Assembly (NCBI GenBank): GCA_052388025.1
Contig: JBQTIP010000079.1
Location: 1-19,962, forward strand
Length of the DNA stretch: 19,962 nt
Origin: JBQTIP01 sp052388025
Lineage (GTDB): Bacteria > Actinomycetota > UBA4738 > HRBIN12
Direction: 5' to 3'
Below the pieces are notes generated by a model. The model saw only the letters and a program-made list of their open reading frames with translations. It searched no databases and was not told where the DNA came from. Shown here in pieces: positions 7,402-14,674 of the stretch (position 1 is its first letter; each line of letters begins with the position of its first letter). The position numbers were made by a program, and so were the translations under genes.

Positions 7402-7845
7402 TCAGTGGCCGGCCGGCTTCTCCCAGCCGGCGAGTGTGGGCGGCTTCCAGTCCTCGCCGACCGTCTCCGATCCCTCGACCCACGGCCCCAGCATCGGCTG
7501 GCGGAACTTGGCGTGCTTGCGCTTCAGCTGGATCCCGTAGGAGTTGCCTTCCAGTAGGTGCTTCATCAGCACCTTGCGGGCGAACTCGTCCTCCCGCCCC
7601 TCCGGGATCGCGAAGTAGATCTTGAGGAACGAGCTGGAGTAGCGATCGAACACCGCCGGGACGCCGCCCTCCTCCAGCAGGTGGACGTCCTCCAGCCAGT
7701 TGATGTCCTCGCCGGGCGTGTTCGCCAGCAGATCGACGTCGTCCACCAGCGCCATGTCGTGCTGGTAGGGGAAGGAGTGCCCGGCTAGCTCCTCGGCGTC
7801 GAGCTTGGCAGCGGTGCTCAGGTGCCGCTCTGTCTCTTCGGCCAT
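7402..7845 (-). CDS. Unrecognised 147-residue protein in the mgs-like operon
   Basis: I do not recognise this family. The protein is soluble, without signal peptide, membrane helix or cysteine, and is rich in acidic and aromatic residues. Recognisable stretches are a VDDVDLLANTPGEDINWLED segment near residues 34-53, a SSSFLKIYFAIPEGREDEFA segment in the middle, and a KRKHAKFRQPMLGPWVEG segment towards the end. The ATG at 7845 lies one base after the stop of the mgsC-like gene, so the two are almost certainly made from one mRNA. The position, directly behind the three glutamate-synthase-like genes, suggests an accessory subunit or a small enzyme of the same pathway. There are no repeats and no sign of truncation. 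It is long and well placed enough to be a real gene, but its function is open. Confidence 0.82.
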   Translation of the reverse strand: MAEETERHLSTAAKLDAEELAGHSFPYQHDMALVDDVDLLANTPGEDINWLEDVHLLEEGGVPAVFDRYSSSFLKIYFAIPEGREDEFARKVLMKHLLEGNSYGIQLKRKHAKFRQPMLGPWVEGSETVGEDWKPPTLAGWEKPAGH

Positions 7846-7846
7846 C

Positions 7847-9241
7847 CTAGGCCCCCGCGTCGGTCAGGTACTTCTCGAGCATGCCCTTGATCTCACCGAG
7901 CGTGGCCTCCTCCGTCACGCCCGGGATGTAGTTCGTCCCGGCCAGCGGCACCTTGGCCATCGCAGCGGCCTCCACGGTCAGCGCGCACAGGTCCTCCGGT
8001 TCGAGGCTGTGGACGCTCGTCTTGCCGCACGCTCGGGCGAGCATCTGCAGCTCCATGGTCATGGCGGTCAGCAGGTTGTAGACGCGCTCCGCGGCCTCGT
8101 CGACGACGAGTCGCTTGCGGAGCTCGGGATCTTGGGTGGTGATGCCTACCGGGCAGCGGCCCGTGTGGCAATGGTAGCACTGGCCGGCGGGCACGCCCAC
8201 GGTCCCCTCGTAGTCGGTGACGCCTGGGATCTCCTTGTTGCAGTTGAGCGCCATCAGAGCGGACGTGCCGATGGCGACGGCCTTCGCCCCCAGCGCCAGG
8301 CACTTCGCGACGTCGGCGCCGTTGCGGATCCCTCCCGCAACGACCAGGTCGATCTCGTCCGAGAGGCCGACGTCCTCGAGCGCACGCCGCGCCTCCGGGA
8401 TGGCCGCCATGAGCGGGATCCCGGTCTCCTCGGTCGCGATGTGCGGCCCGGCGCCGGTGCTTCCCTCGGCCCCGTCGAGATAGATGATGTCCGGCCCGCA
8501 CTTCGCCGCCATGCGCACATCGTCGTACACGCGCGCCGCGCCGAGCTTGAGCTGGATCGGGATCCGGTAGTCGGTCGCCTCGCGGATCTCCTGGACCTTG
8601 AGCGACAGGTCGTCGGGGCCGAGCCAGTCGGGGTGCCGGGCGGGGGAGCGCTGGTCGATCCCCGGCGGGAGCGAGCGCATCTCGGCCACCTGCTCGGTCA
8701 CCTTCTGGCCCATGAGGTGGCCGCCGAGGCCGACCTTGCACCCCTGCCCGATGAAGAACTCGCAGCCGTCGGCGAGCATCAGGTGGTGCGGATTGAACCC
8801 GTACCGGCTCTGGATGTTCTGGTAGTACCACTTGATCGAAAGGTCCCGCTCGGGGGGGATCATGCCGCCCTCACCCGAGCACGTCGCCGTGCCGGCCATC
8901 GACGCGCCCTTGGCGAGCGCCATCTTGGCCTCGAGGGAGAGCGCGCCGAAGCTCATCCCGGTGATGTAGATGGGGATGTCGAGCTCGATCGGGTACTTCG
9001 CGAACCGGGCGCCGAGCACCGTCTTTGTCTCGCACTTCTCGCGGTAGCCCTCGATCACGAACCGCGTCAGGGTCCCGGGCAGGAACATGAGCTCGTCCCA
9101 GTGCGGGATCGGCTTGAACATCGAAAACCCGCGCATGCGGTAGCGGCCCAGCTCGGCCTTGATGTGGATGTCGTTGATGACCTCTGGCGTGAAGATCCGG
9201 CTGCGCCCGAGGACGTTCTTTCGGGTGGGCGAGTCTTCCAT
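7847..9241 (-). CDS. mgsC: Glutamate-synthase-like FMN/Fe-S subunit (MgsC/GlxD-like)
   Basis: A 464-residue protein equal to the FMN-binding central domain of the large glutamate synthase subunit (Glu_synthase). In N-methylglutamate synthase this subunit (MgsC) carries out the transfer that forms N-methylglutamate from methylamine or gamma-glutamylmethylamide and a glutamate-derived unit. Visible signatures are PIYITGMSFGALSLEAKMAL (about residues 90-109), GEGGMIPPERD, QLKLGAARV, the phosphate-binding YLDGAEGSTGAGP and VAGGIRNGADVAKCLALGA, and the cluster motif CYHCHTGRCPVGITTQ (Cys355, Cys358, Cys363), which resembles the [3Fe-4S] ligand loop of glutamate synthases. ATG at 9241; an AGGGAGG sequence lies 12 bases upstream. 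It follows the mgsB-like gene by 18 bases and precedes the unknown protein by one. Ordinary ammonia-assimilating GltB would be about 1500 residues and fused, so this is the split, specialised form. Confidence 0.9.
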   Translation of the reverse strand: MEDSPTRKNVLGRSRIFTPEVINDIHIKAELGRYRMRGFSMFKPIPHWDELMFLPGTLTRFVIEGYREKCETKTVLGARFAKYPIELDIPIYITGMSFGALSLEAKMALAKGASMAGTATCSGEGGMIPPERDLSIKWYYQNIQSRYGFNPHHLMLADGCEFFIGQGCKVGLGGHLMGQKVTEQVAEMRSLPPGIDQRSPARHPDWLGPDDLSLKVQEIREATDYRIPIQLKLGAARVYDDVRMAAKCGPDIIYLDGAEGSTGAGPHIATEETGIPLMAAIPEARRALEDVGLSDEIDLVVAGGIRNGADVAKCLALGAKAVAIGTSALMALNCNKEIPGVTDYEGTVGVPAGQCYHCHTGRCPVGITTQDPELRKRLVVDEAAERVYNLLTAMTMELQMLARACGKTSVHSLEPEDLCALTVEAAAMAKVPLAGTNYIPGVTEEATLGEIKGMLEKYLTDAGA

Positions 9242-9259
9242 GTCCGTCGGTCGCCTCCC

Positions 9260-10054
9260 TTAGAGGACGAGCTTGCGCTCGCTCGGCTCGAGGTTGTCGT
9301 AGTTGTAGAGCTTCTTGCCGCACACGAACTTCTGGAACGAGTCCGGCTTGTCGAGCCCGTAGATGCGGAACTTCCTATCGATCAGCTCGGTGTCGGCGTC
9401 GGTCCACTCGCCGGGCACGCAGTCGATGCCGAGCGACGCCACCTTCCCGCCAACGTAGATCGTGCCGTCGTACATCGAGTCGCCCAGGCCGGGCCCCACG
9501 TCGCCGCAGATGATCTGGCGGCCCCGCTGCATCATGAAGGCCGTCATCGATCCCGCGTTGCCGCCGACGATGATCGTGCCGCCCTTCTGGTCGATGCCGG
9601 TTCGGGCCCCGACGCTACCCGTCACGACGAGATCGCCGCCGCGGATGGCGGCGCCGGTGAGCGAGCCGGCGTTCTTCTCGATCACGACGACGCCGGACAT
9701 CATGTTCTCGCACACCGACCAACCGACCCGCCCGGTGACCGTGATCTCGGGGCCGTCGATCAGCCCGAGGCCGAAGTAGCCGAGGCTTCCCTCGAAGCGC
9801 AGCGTGCAGCGCCTGAGGATCCCCACGCCGATCGAGTGCTTCGCCCCGGGGTTCATGACCGTGACGTCCCGCGAGCCCTGCTCGTACAGGAGCCAGCGAA
9901 GCTCGAGGTTGATCTGGCGCGTCGTGAGGTCCGCCGCGTCGAACGTCGCCTTCTCGCCTTCGATCGACGAGACCTTCGGCACGTCGGCCTGCGGCTCGGC
10001 CAGCCCTCGCGCGTCGTAGGTGATGCGCCGCTCGCCGGCGCTCAGCGTGTCCAT
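9260..10054 (-). CDS. mgsB: GXGXG (glutamate synthase alpha-like) subunit (MgsB/GlxC-like)
   Basis: A 264-residue protein made mainly of the right-handed beta-helix GXGXG domain that forms the C-terminal part of glutamate synthase large subunits. Repeated Gly-x-Gly turns are visible: KHSIGVGI, GYFGLGLIDGPEITVTG, SLTGAAIRGGDLVVTGSVG, GGTIIVGGNAG and DGTIYVGGKVASLGIDC. It has a structural rather than catalytic role in holding the amidotransferase and FMN subunits together. An N-terminal extension of about 50 residues precedes the helix, and the C-terminal tail (FQKFVCGKKLYNYDNL) is characteristic of the stand-alone versions. The ATG at 10054 overlaps the end of the mgsA-like gene by 13 bases, indicating coupling. 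The alternative name is GlxC in rhizobia. Confidence 0.9.
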   Translation of the reverse strand: MDTLSAGERRITYDARGLAEPQADVPKVSSIEGEKATFDAADLTTRQINLELRWLLYEQGSRDVTVMNPGAKHSIGVGILRRCTLRFEGSLGYFGLGLIDGPEITVTGRVGWSVCENMMSGVVVIEKNAGSLTGAAIRGGDLVVTGSVGARTGIDQKGGTIIVGGNAGSMTAFMMQRGRQIICGDVGPGLGDSMYDGTIYVGGKVASLGIDCVPGEWTDADTELIDRKFRIYGLDKPDSFQKFVCGKKLYNYDNLEPSERKLVL

Positions 10055-10971
10055 ACGAGGACCTGTCTCTCGTATGGGTCATAGGTGTCGATCTCGTGCG
10101 GGATGAGGGCGCGGATCGCCACCTCCTCGGACGCGAGCGCGACGAGGTTGTCGGATTCGTACAGGACGAGCGGTTTCGCGGCCATCTCGTCCTTCGCGAC
10201 GCCGAGGCTGTCCTCGGTGACGACGAGGTACGTGAAGACCCCGTCAAGGTCGTCCAGGCTCTGCTTCATGGCCGTCTCCAGCGAGAGGCCCTCCTGGAGC
10301 TTCTCGGCGAGGTAGACCGCGATGATCTCCGAGTCGCACTCTGACTGGAACCGATGCCCGGATCGCTCTAGCCGGCGCTTCCAGTGGAAATAGTTGGTGA
10401 GCTGCCCGTTGTGGACGACGGCGACGTCGGAGAACGGGTAGGCCCAGTACGGGTGAGCGCCGGAGATGTCGACGTCGGACTCGGTGGCCATCCGGACGTG
10501 GCCGATGGCGTGGGTGCCGGTGAACCCGCCGAGGTTGTAGAGGTTCGCGACCTCCTCCGCGTCGCCCAGATCCTTCACGATCTCGAGCGAGTGCCCCAGC
10601 GAGAGCACCTCGCAGCCGGGCACGTCCTCGAGGTAGTCGGCCAGCGACTTCAGGTCGCCTTCGTACCGGACGCTGGCGCGGTAGGCGTACTCGGTCTCGG
10701 ATTCGACCCGGTCGATCGACGCGCCGATCTTCCCCAGGCGCGACTCGACCTCGAGGCGGTGGCGCTCGAGGCGCTCGCGGAACTCGAAGTCGCGCCGGTC
10801 GTTGGCGTCGGCGAGCTTGAACCGGATGACGACCATCTCCGTGGGGGGTCCGTACAGCGCGAAGCCCGTGGAGTCGGGGCCCCGGTGCTTCATGGACTGG
10901 AGCATCCGGGTCATCTCCGACCCGATGTTGCCCGCTCCGTCACGATGGATGATGCCGGCGATCCCGCACAT
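10042..10971 (-). CDS. mgsA: Class-II glutamine amidotransferase subunit (MgsA/GlxB-like)
   Basis: A 309-residue Ntn-type amidotransferase. After removal of Met1, Cys2 (MCGIAGIIHRDG) would be the N-terminal nucleophile that releases ammonia or an amine from the glutamine-like amide. Other hallmark stretches are KHRGPDSTGFALYG, HVRMATESDVDISGAHPYWA and VVHNGQLTNYFHWKR, plus CDSEIIAVYLAEKL. The insertion at about residues 50-145 is the feature of MgsA/GlxB-like proteins compared with PurF or GltB domains. The ATG at 10971 has a good ribosome site, AAGGGGAGAG, five bases upstream. It leads the tightly packed series with mgsB, mgsC, the 147-residue protein, the PuuD-like gene and the VOC gene, which I take to be one operon. 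With a gamma-glutamylmethylamide-type substrate the released amine would be handed to MgsC. Confidence 0.92.
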   Translation of the reverse strand: MCGIAGIIHRDGAGNIGSEMTRMLQSMKHRGPDSTGFALYGPPTEMVVIRFKLADANDRRDFEFRERLERHRLEVESRLGKIGASIDRVESETEYAYRASVRYEGDLKSLADYLEDVPGCEVLSLGHSLEIVKDLGDAEEVANLYNLGGFTGTHAIGHVRMATESDVDISGAHPYWAYPFSDVAVVHNGQLTNYFHWKRRLERSGHRFQSECDSEIIAVYLAEKLQEGLSLETAMKQSLDDLDGVFTYLVVTEDSLGVAKDEMAAKPLVLYESDNLVALASEEVAIRALIPHEIDTYDPYERQVLVWTR

Positions 10972-11127
10972 CGAATCTCTCCCCTTCGCTTCGGTCTTCT
11001 TTTTGCTCAGTCTACGGCAGGAGCTTCGAGGTGCCCGCCTGGTGGGTGCGCAGTCTCTTCCGAGCCGACGCCTCGCCGGCCGCCCGCCGTGAAGCGTTTA
11101 CCGGGCCTGCCGGTTGCCGGCTGCCGA
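10972..11127. other. 156-base gap between glnT-like and mgsA-like genes
   Basis: No coding region is seen. On the minus strand a possible -10 box TAGACT lies at 11009-11014, about 38 bases before the ATG of the mgsA-like gene, without a convincing -35 box. A small inverted repeat GCCGG-TTG-CCGGC at 11109-11121 directly follows the stop of the glnT-like gene but has no T-run and is a poor terminator candidate. The gap is long enough for a separate promoter or a processing site. Confidence 0.4.
10977..10986 (-). promoter_or_regulatory. Ribosome binding site of the mgsA-like gene
   Basis: The minus strand reads AAGGGGAGAG five bases before the ATG at 10971. It fixes the start that places Cys2 directly after the initiator, as required for a class-II amidotransferase. 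Confidence 0.55.
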
Positions 11128-12522
11128 TCAGGGGATGAATTTCAGGTACCGGTCCAGCTCCCAGTCCGACACGTGCGCGAGGTATCGCTCCCACTCGTCG
11201 GTCTTGTAATGCATGAAGACCTTGCCCATGCGGCCGGGAAGCGCCTCCTGGACCACCGGGTCGTTGCGAAGCGCCTCGAGTGATTGACCCAGGTGCATCG
11301 GGATCTGAGCGTATCCGGCCTCCTCGCCAAGATGCTTCTCTCGACCGACGATGTCGTACACGTTCTCCTGTTGAGGGGGTCCCGGATCCACCTTGTTCCG
11401 GACCCCATCGCGGGCAGCCACAAGGATCCCCGCAAGCGAGAGGTAAGGGTTCACCCCCGCGTCGACGGCTCGGTACTCGAAACGTCCGGGCGCCGCCACC
11501 CGGACGAGGCTGGTCCGGTTCTGCCAGCCCCAGTCCTTGTACAGGGGCGCCCAGTAGCCCGTGTCCCAGAAGCGCTTGTACGAATTCACCGTCGAGGCCG
11601 TCAGGGCGCACAGGGCGTCTGCGTGCTCGATGATGCCGCCGATGAAATGCCGGCCGAACTCTGAGACCTTCCCCGGGCCTTCGGCGTCGTAGAACATGCT
11701 GGTCCCGTCGTCGTCCTCCATGCTCATGTGGTGGTGATGGCCATTCGCGGACACGCCCTCGAAGGGCTTCGGCATGAAGCACGCGATCAGCCCGTGCTTC
11801 CTCGCTACCTCACTGCAGATATGCCTGTAGGTCGTGATGTTGTCGGCGGTAACGGGCGCTCGATCGTACTGCATGTTCAGCTCGAGCTGCCCGGGCGCAT
11901 CCTCGTGGTCCCCCTGGATCATGTCGAGCCCCATGCCCCTTCCGTAGGTGATGACGTCGAGGAACACGGGCCGCAGCACTTCGAACTGGGCGATGTGGTA
12001 GCAGAATGGCTTTGTGGCCCCGGTCACCTCTCCGTTCGCGTCCTCCCGCAGCCACATCATCTCGGGCTCGATCCCGACCAGGAACTTGCCACCGAGCTCG
12101 GTCTCGATCTCGGCGACCAGACGCTTGAGGTTCCCGCGGCAATCGGCGTCGAAGTAGTCCCCGGTTTCAGTGTCGAAGCAATCGTTGTAGACGCGAGCGA
12201 CGCGAGGCTCCCAGGGAAGGATCCGGAACGTATCGAGGTCCGGGATGCCGACCAGCTCCGACTCGTGGGCCCCGAACCCGATGTAGTTACCGTAGCGGTC
12301 CATGAAGAGGTCGGCGACGGACCCGTAGACCAGCTGATACCCGTTGTCGCAGATCTCCTCCCAGTGGGGTGAGGGAACCCCCTTCCCCACGATGCGCCCG
12401 GTCACGCTGATGTGCTCGTAGTAGATATACTCAACCCCAGCTTCGTCGATCAGCTTGCGGATCTCCGCTTTCTTCTTGTCTCGACCGGGCGCCGTAACCG
12501 CCTGCTCAAGAGCCGTCGCCAC
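11128..12522 (-). CDS. glnT: Glutamine-synthetase-like enzyme, GlnT / gamma-glutamylmethylamide synthetase type
   Basis: A 464-residue ATP-dependent ligase of the glutamine synthetase family. Members join the gamma-carboxyl of glutamate to ammonia or an amine. Metal and substrate motifs can be matched: GIEPEMMW (Glu152, Glu154), GDHEDAPGQLELNM (Glu207, Glu214), the histidine-rich NGHHHHMSM in place of the usual NGSGMH, and FEYRAVDAGVNPYL (Arg347, Glu349, Arg351). The Tyr adenylylation site of housekeeping GlnA is not seen. The GTG at 12522 is chosen because AAGGGGGG lies seven bases upstream; the frame is open further upstream, but that part reads as non-coding leader. Its position directly before mgsABC-like genes is that of glnT in rhizobia and of gmaS in N-methylglutamate methylotrophs. 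Methylamine or another amine is therefore a more likely partner than ammonia, but the choice of amine cannot be seen. Confidence 0.9.
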   Translation of the reverse strand: MATALEQAVTAPGRDKKKAEIRKLIDEAGVEYIYYEHISVTGRIVGKGVPSPHWEEICDNGYQLVYGSVADLFMDRYGNYIGFGAHESELVGIPDLDTFRILPWEPRVARVYNDCFDTETGDYFDADCRGNLKRLVAEIETELGGKFLVGIEPEMMWLREDANGEVTGATKPFCYHIAQFEVLRPVFLDVITYGRGMGLDMIQGDHEDAPGQLELNMQYDRAPVTADNITTYRHICSEVARKHGLIACFMPKPFEGVSANGHHHHMSMEDDDGTSMFYDAEGPGKVSEFGRHFIGGIIEHADALCALTASTVNSYKRFWDTGYWAPLYKDWGWQNRTSLVRVAAPGRFEYRAVDAGVNPYLSLAGILVAARDGVRNKVDPGPPQQENVYDIVGREKHLGEEAGYAQIPMHLGQSLEALRNDPVVQEALPGRMGKVFMHYKTDEWERYLAHVSDWELDRYLKFIP

Positions 12523-12529
12523 CGTGCCA

Positions 12530-12537
12530 CCCCCCTT
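12530..12537 (-). promoter_or_regulatory. Ribosome binding site of the glnT-like gene
   Basis: AAGGGGGG on the minus strand, seven bases before the GTG at 12522. It separates this start from the longer open frame that runs to 12636. Confidence 0.5.
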
Positions 12538-12551
12538 CCCGCCACGTTTCT

Positions 12552-12583
12552 TTGCGCAAGTCGGAGCCCCAGCTGGCCCGACT
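12552..12583 (-). promoter_or_regulatory. Structured leader in front of the glnT-like gene
   Basis: An inverted repeat at 12559-12583 has arms AGTCGG and CCGACT plus inner GCC/GGC pairs, giving a nine-pair stem with one unpaired base and a six-base loop. An eight-base palindrome TTGCGCAA (12552-12559) directly adjoins it. Both lie 30-61 bases before the start codon. No T-run follows, so it is not a plain terminator. It could be an mRNA structure or a protein site; the function is not known. Confidence 0.4.
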
Positions 12584-12596
12584 CCTCCCGCCCGGA

Positions 12597-12612
12597 ACAG
12601 ATGCGCTTCTGT
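12597..12612. promoter_or_regulatory. Inverted repeat, possible operator upstream of the glnT-like gene
   Basis: A perfect dyad ACAGA-N6-TCTGT. It lies about 45 bases downstream of the candidate -10 box at 12657-12662, in the leader. It could bind a dimeric repressor, but no regulator of the block is encoded next to it. Confidence 0.25.
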
Positions 12613-12656
12613 ACAGCAACCCAGCGCCCGGGCCATCCCAAGAACCTACGTGGCGG

Positions 12657-12686
12657 ATCGTAGCCCGCTGGGCCAGCCTCGGTCCA
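12657..12686 (-). promoter_or_regulatory. Candidate promoter of the glnT-like gene
   Basis: The minus strand reads TGGACC (12681-12686, 4 of 6 for -35), an 18-base spacer and TACGAT (12657-12662, 4 of 6 for -10). It lies in the 188-base gap that separates the menaquinone block from the amine block, so a promoter is expected here. The leader would be about 125 bases long. Confidence 0.3.
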
Positions 12687-12710
12687 GGGGCTTTCCTTCC
12701 GAAATTCTTT

Positions 12711-13988
12711 CTACCCCCACCGGAGCGAGTCGAGCAGCGCTCGGAACTTGGCCTCAGTCTCTTCGAGCTCCAGCCCCGGGATGGAGCCGGCGACGATGCC
12801 GGCGCCCGCGAACAGGCGGGCGACCGATCCGGCGAGCTCCGCGCATCGAAGCGCGATGGCCCACTCGCCGTCGCCCGCCGCGTCCACCCAGCCCACCGGC
12901 CCCGCGTAGCATCCGCGGTCGAACGGCTCGAGCTCGGCGATCACAGCCCGCGCCGACTTGCTCGGCGTTCCGCACACCGCCGGTGTCGGATGCAAGGCGG
13001 CGACGAGCTCCAGGACACTCGGCGCGGGCTCGCGCAGGCGTCCGCGGAACGGGGTGGCCAGGTGCCACACGTTCGCGGTCGGGAGCAGCTCCGGCTCCGG
13101 GGCGTACTCCAGCTCCAGGCAGAACGGATGCAGCCCCTCGGCTACGGCCTGGACCACGACGTCGTGCTCCTCGCGTTCCTTCGGCGATGCGCGTAGCAGC
13201 TCCGCGGACGCCCGGTCCGCCGCCCGGTCGCCGTGTCGGGGCGCCGACCCTGCGAGCGGGGTACAGCGGACGTGGCGGCCCGTCCTGGCGACCAGGAGCT
13301 CGGGGGTCGCGCCGACCAAAGCCCCCATCCGCAGCAGTTCGCCCCCCCGGCGGGTGAACGTCGGAGCGGCGAAGGCGAAGCACTCTGGATCCACCGCCCG
13401 GAGGCGCCAGAGCAGCTGCTTCGCATCGAGCTGCCTGCCGGCGCGAACGATGAGCGATCTGGCCAGCACGACCTTTCTGAGGTCGCCGGCTCGGATGCCG
13501 GCCCGCGCCCGATCGACGGCGGCCATGTACGCCTCCGGCGCCGGCTCCGGCTTGAGCTGAAACTCTTGGAACTCGTCGTGCGGCGCTGCCCTGCCGGTCC
13601 ACCCTCCGCGGATCTCGTCCGCCGGCGCGAGCCCCTCGGCCCACACGTCGAGCTGCCAGGTCTCGCCGTCCTCCCCTCGGCCGACCGTCCGCTCCGGGAT
13701 GACCAGCATCGCGGGCTGTAGGTCGTCGAACGGGATGGCTCCGACCGCTACGGGCGGCGGACCCTCCTCCCCTCGCCGGATCGCTTTCAGCGACTCCTCC
13801 GCTCGCGCGGCGAGCCGCGCGATGCGTCCCGGACCTCCGGAAGTTCCGATCCCCCCGGCCGCCCCCATGGCCGAGATGCCGAGCCCGCTTCGCTCGAAGA
13901 AGAAGTCCGCCCCGTCCCGGTAGTTCGCCAGAAGGTCGAAGGCGGGGCCGAGCCTCCGGCTCCGTGCGACGAGGGCGGCCTCGGTCAT
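12711..13988 (-). CDS. menF: Isochorismate synthase
   Basis: A 425-residue chorismate-binding enzyme that turns chorismate into isochorismate, the entry step of menaquinone synthesis. The C-terminal half carries the family signatures: RKVVLARSL, TPELLVARTGRHVRCTPLAG, ALHPTPAVCGTP, FDRGCYAGPVGWVD and a final LELEETEAKFRAL (Mg-binding Glu residues). The ATG at 13988 overlaps the stop of the methyltransferase gene as ATGA. The frame is open upstream to 14552, but that part is the antisense shadow of menG and carries no family sequence. The length fits bacterial MenF/EntC/DhbC proteins. Siderophore or salicylate isochorismate synthases are the alternative, but coupling to menG and the presence of menD in the window favour the menaquinone role. 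Confidence 0.93.
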   Translation of the reverse strand: MTEAALVARSRRLGPAFDLLANYRDGADFFFERSGLGISAMGAAGGIGTSGGPGRIARLAARAEESLKAIRRGEEGPPPVAVGAIPFDDLQPAMLVIPERTVGRGEDGETWQLDVWAEGLAPADEIRGGWTGRAAPHDEFQEFQLKPEPAPEAYMAAVDRARAGIRAGDLRKVVLARSLIVRAGRQLDAKQLLWRLRAVDPECFAFAAPTFTRRGGELLRMGALVGATPELLVARTGRHVRCTPLAGSAPRHGDRAADRASAELLRASPKEREEHDVVVQAVAEGLHPFCLELEYAPEPELLPTANVWHLATPFRGRLREPAPSVLELVAALHPTPAVCGTPSKSARAVIAELEPFDRGCYAGPVGWVDAAGDGEWAIALRCAELAGSVARLFAGAGIVAGSIPGLELEETEAKFRALLDSLRWG

Positions 13989-14674
13989 CCCCGCGTGCCC
14001 ACGAGGAGCTGCGCGATCCCTCCGGAGAGCTGCAGCCGCTGGGCAGTCGGGAAGCCCGCCGCCCCTACCATCGCGACGAGCTCGTCGGGCGGCGGCAGGT
14101 AGGCCATCGATCGAGGCAGGTAGCGGTACGCGGTGCGATCCGAGAGCACGCCTCCGATGAACGGGACGACGTGGCGGAAGTAGACCCCATGGCCCGCCCG
14201 CATGAGGCCGCGCTCGGGTTCCGAGGCCTCCAACAGCGAGATGCGGCCGCCGGGGCGGACGACTCGGGCGATCTCGGCGAAGAGGGCTGCCAGATCGGTC
14301 ACGTTCCGGAGGGCGAAGCCGCACGTAGCGCCGTCGGCGCTCCCGTCGGCCGCCGGCAACGCCAGGATGTCGGCTTGGACCAGGGGCGCCGCGGTGCGGG
14401 CGGCGGCGAGCATCCCGGAGGAGAAGTCGAATCCGACCGCCCGATAAGAGGCCCGCTCCAGCTCGCGGCAGATGTCTCCGGTCCCGCATGCCAGATCGAA
14501 GACCGTCGCGCCTCCCGGCAGGCGGAGCTCGCGGACGGCTCGCCGGCGCCATTCGACGTCCATCCCGAAGGTCATCACGCGGTTCACCAGGTCGTATCGG
14601 CCTGCGATCGTGTCGAAGAGCTGTCGGACACCGCGAGCCTTCTCCTCGCCCTCGGGCAGCGGGAGGTCACTCAT
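13985..14674 (-). CDS. menG: Demethylmenaquinone methyltransferase
   Basis: A 229-residue SAM-dependent methyltransferase of the UbiE/MenG family, which carries out the last step of menaquinone synthesis at the inner face of the membrane. Visible features are VRQLFDTIAGRYDLVNRVMT near the start (family signature), the SAM loop VFDLACGTGDICREL (about residues 58-72), GFDFSSGML, the second signature ALRNVTDL and a RVVRPGGRISLLE post-motif strand. The C-terminal YLPRSMAYLPPPDELVAM segment is typical of the family. The ATG at 14674 overlaps the MerR stop (ATGA at 14671-14674), and its own stop overlaps the menF start in the same way, so MerR-menG-menF form one coupled unit. Confidence 0.94.
   Translation of the reverse strand: MSDLPLPEGEEKARGVRQLFDTIAGRYDLVNRVMTFGMDVEWRRRAVRELRLPGGATVFDLACGTGDICRELERASYRAVGFDFSSGMLAAARTAAPLVQADILALPAADGSADGATCGFALRNVTDLAALFAEIARVVRPGGRISLLEASEPERGLMRAGHGVYFRHVVPFIGGVLSDRTAYRYLPRSMAYLPPPDELVAMVGAAGFPTAQRLQLSGGIAQLLVGTRG

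Noticed and set aside
7805..10084. Plus-strand open frame of 759 codons opposite mgsB and mgsC
   Set aside because: Same reason: antisense to clear glutamate-synthase-like genes; low-information composition and no conserved motif.
11109..11121. Hairpin after the glnT-like stop as an intrinsic terminator
   Set aside because: The stem is only five pairs and no T-run follows on the transcribed strand.
13989..14552. N-terminal extension of the menF frame up to 14552
   Set aside because: The extension overlaps menG fully, has no isochorismate synthase sequence, and the ATGA-coupled ATG at 13988 gives the normal family length.
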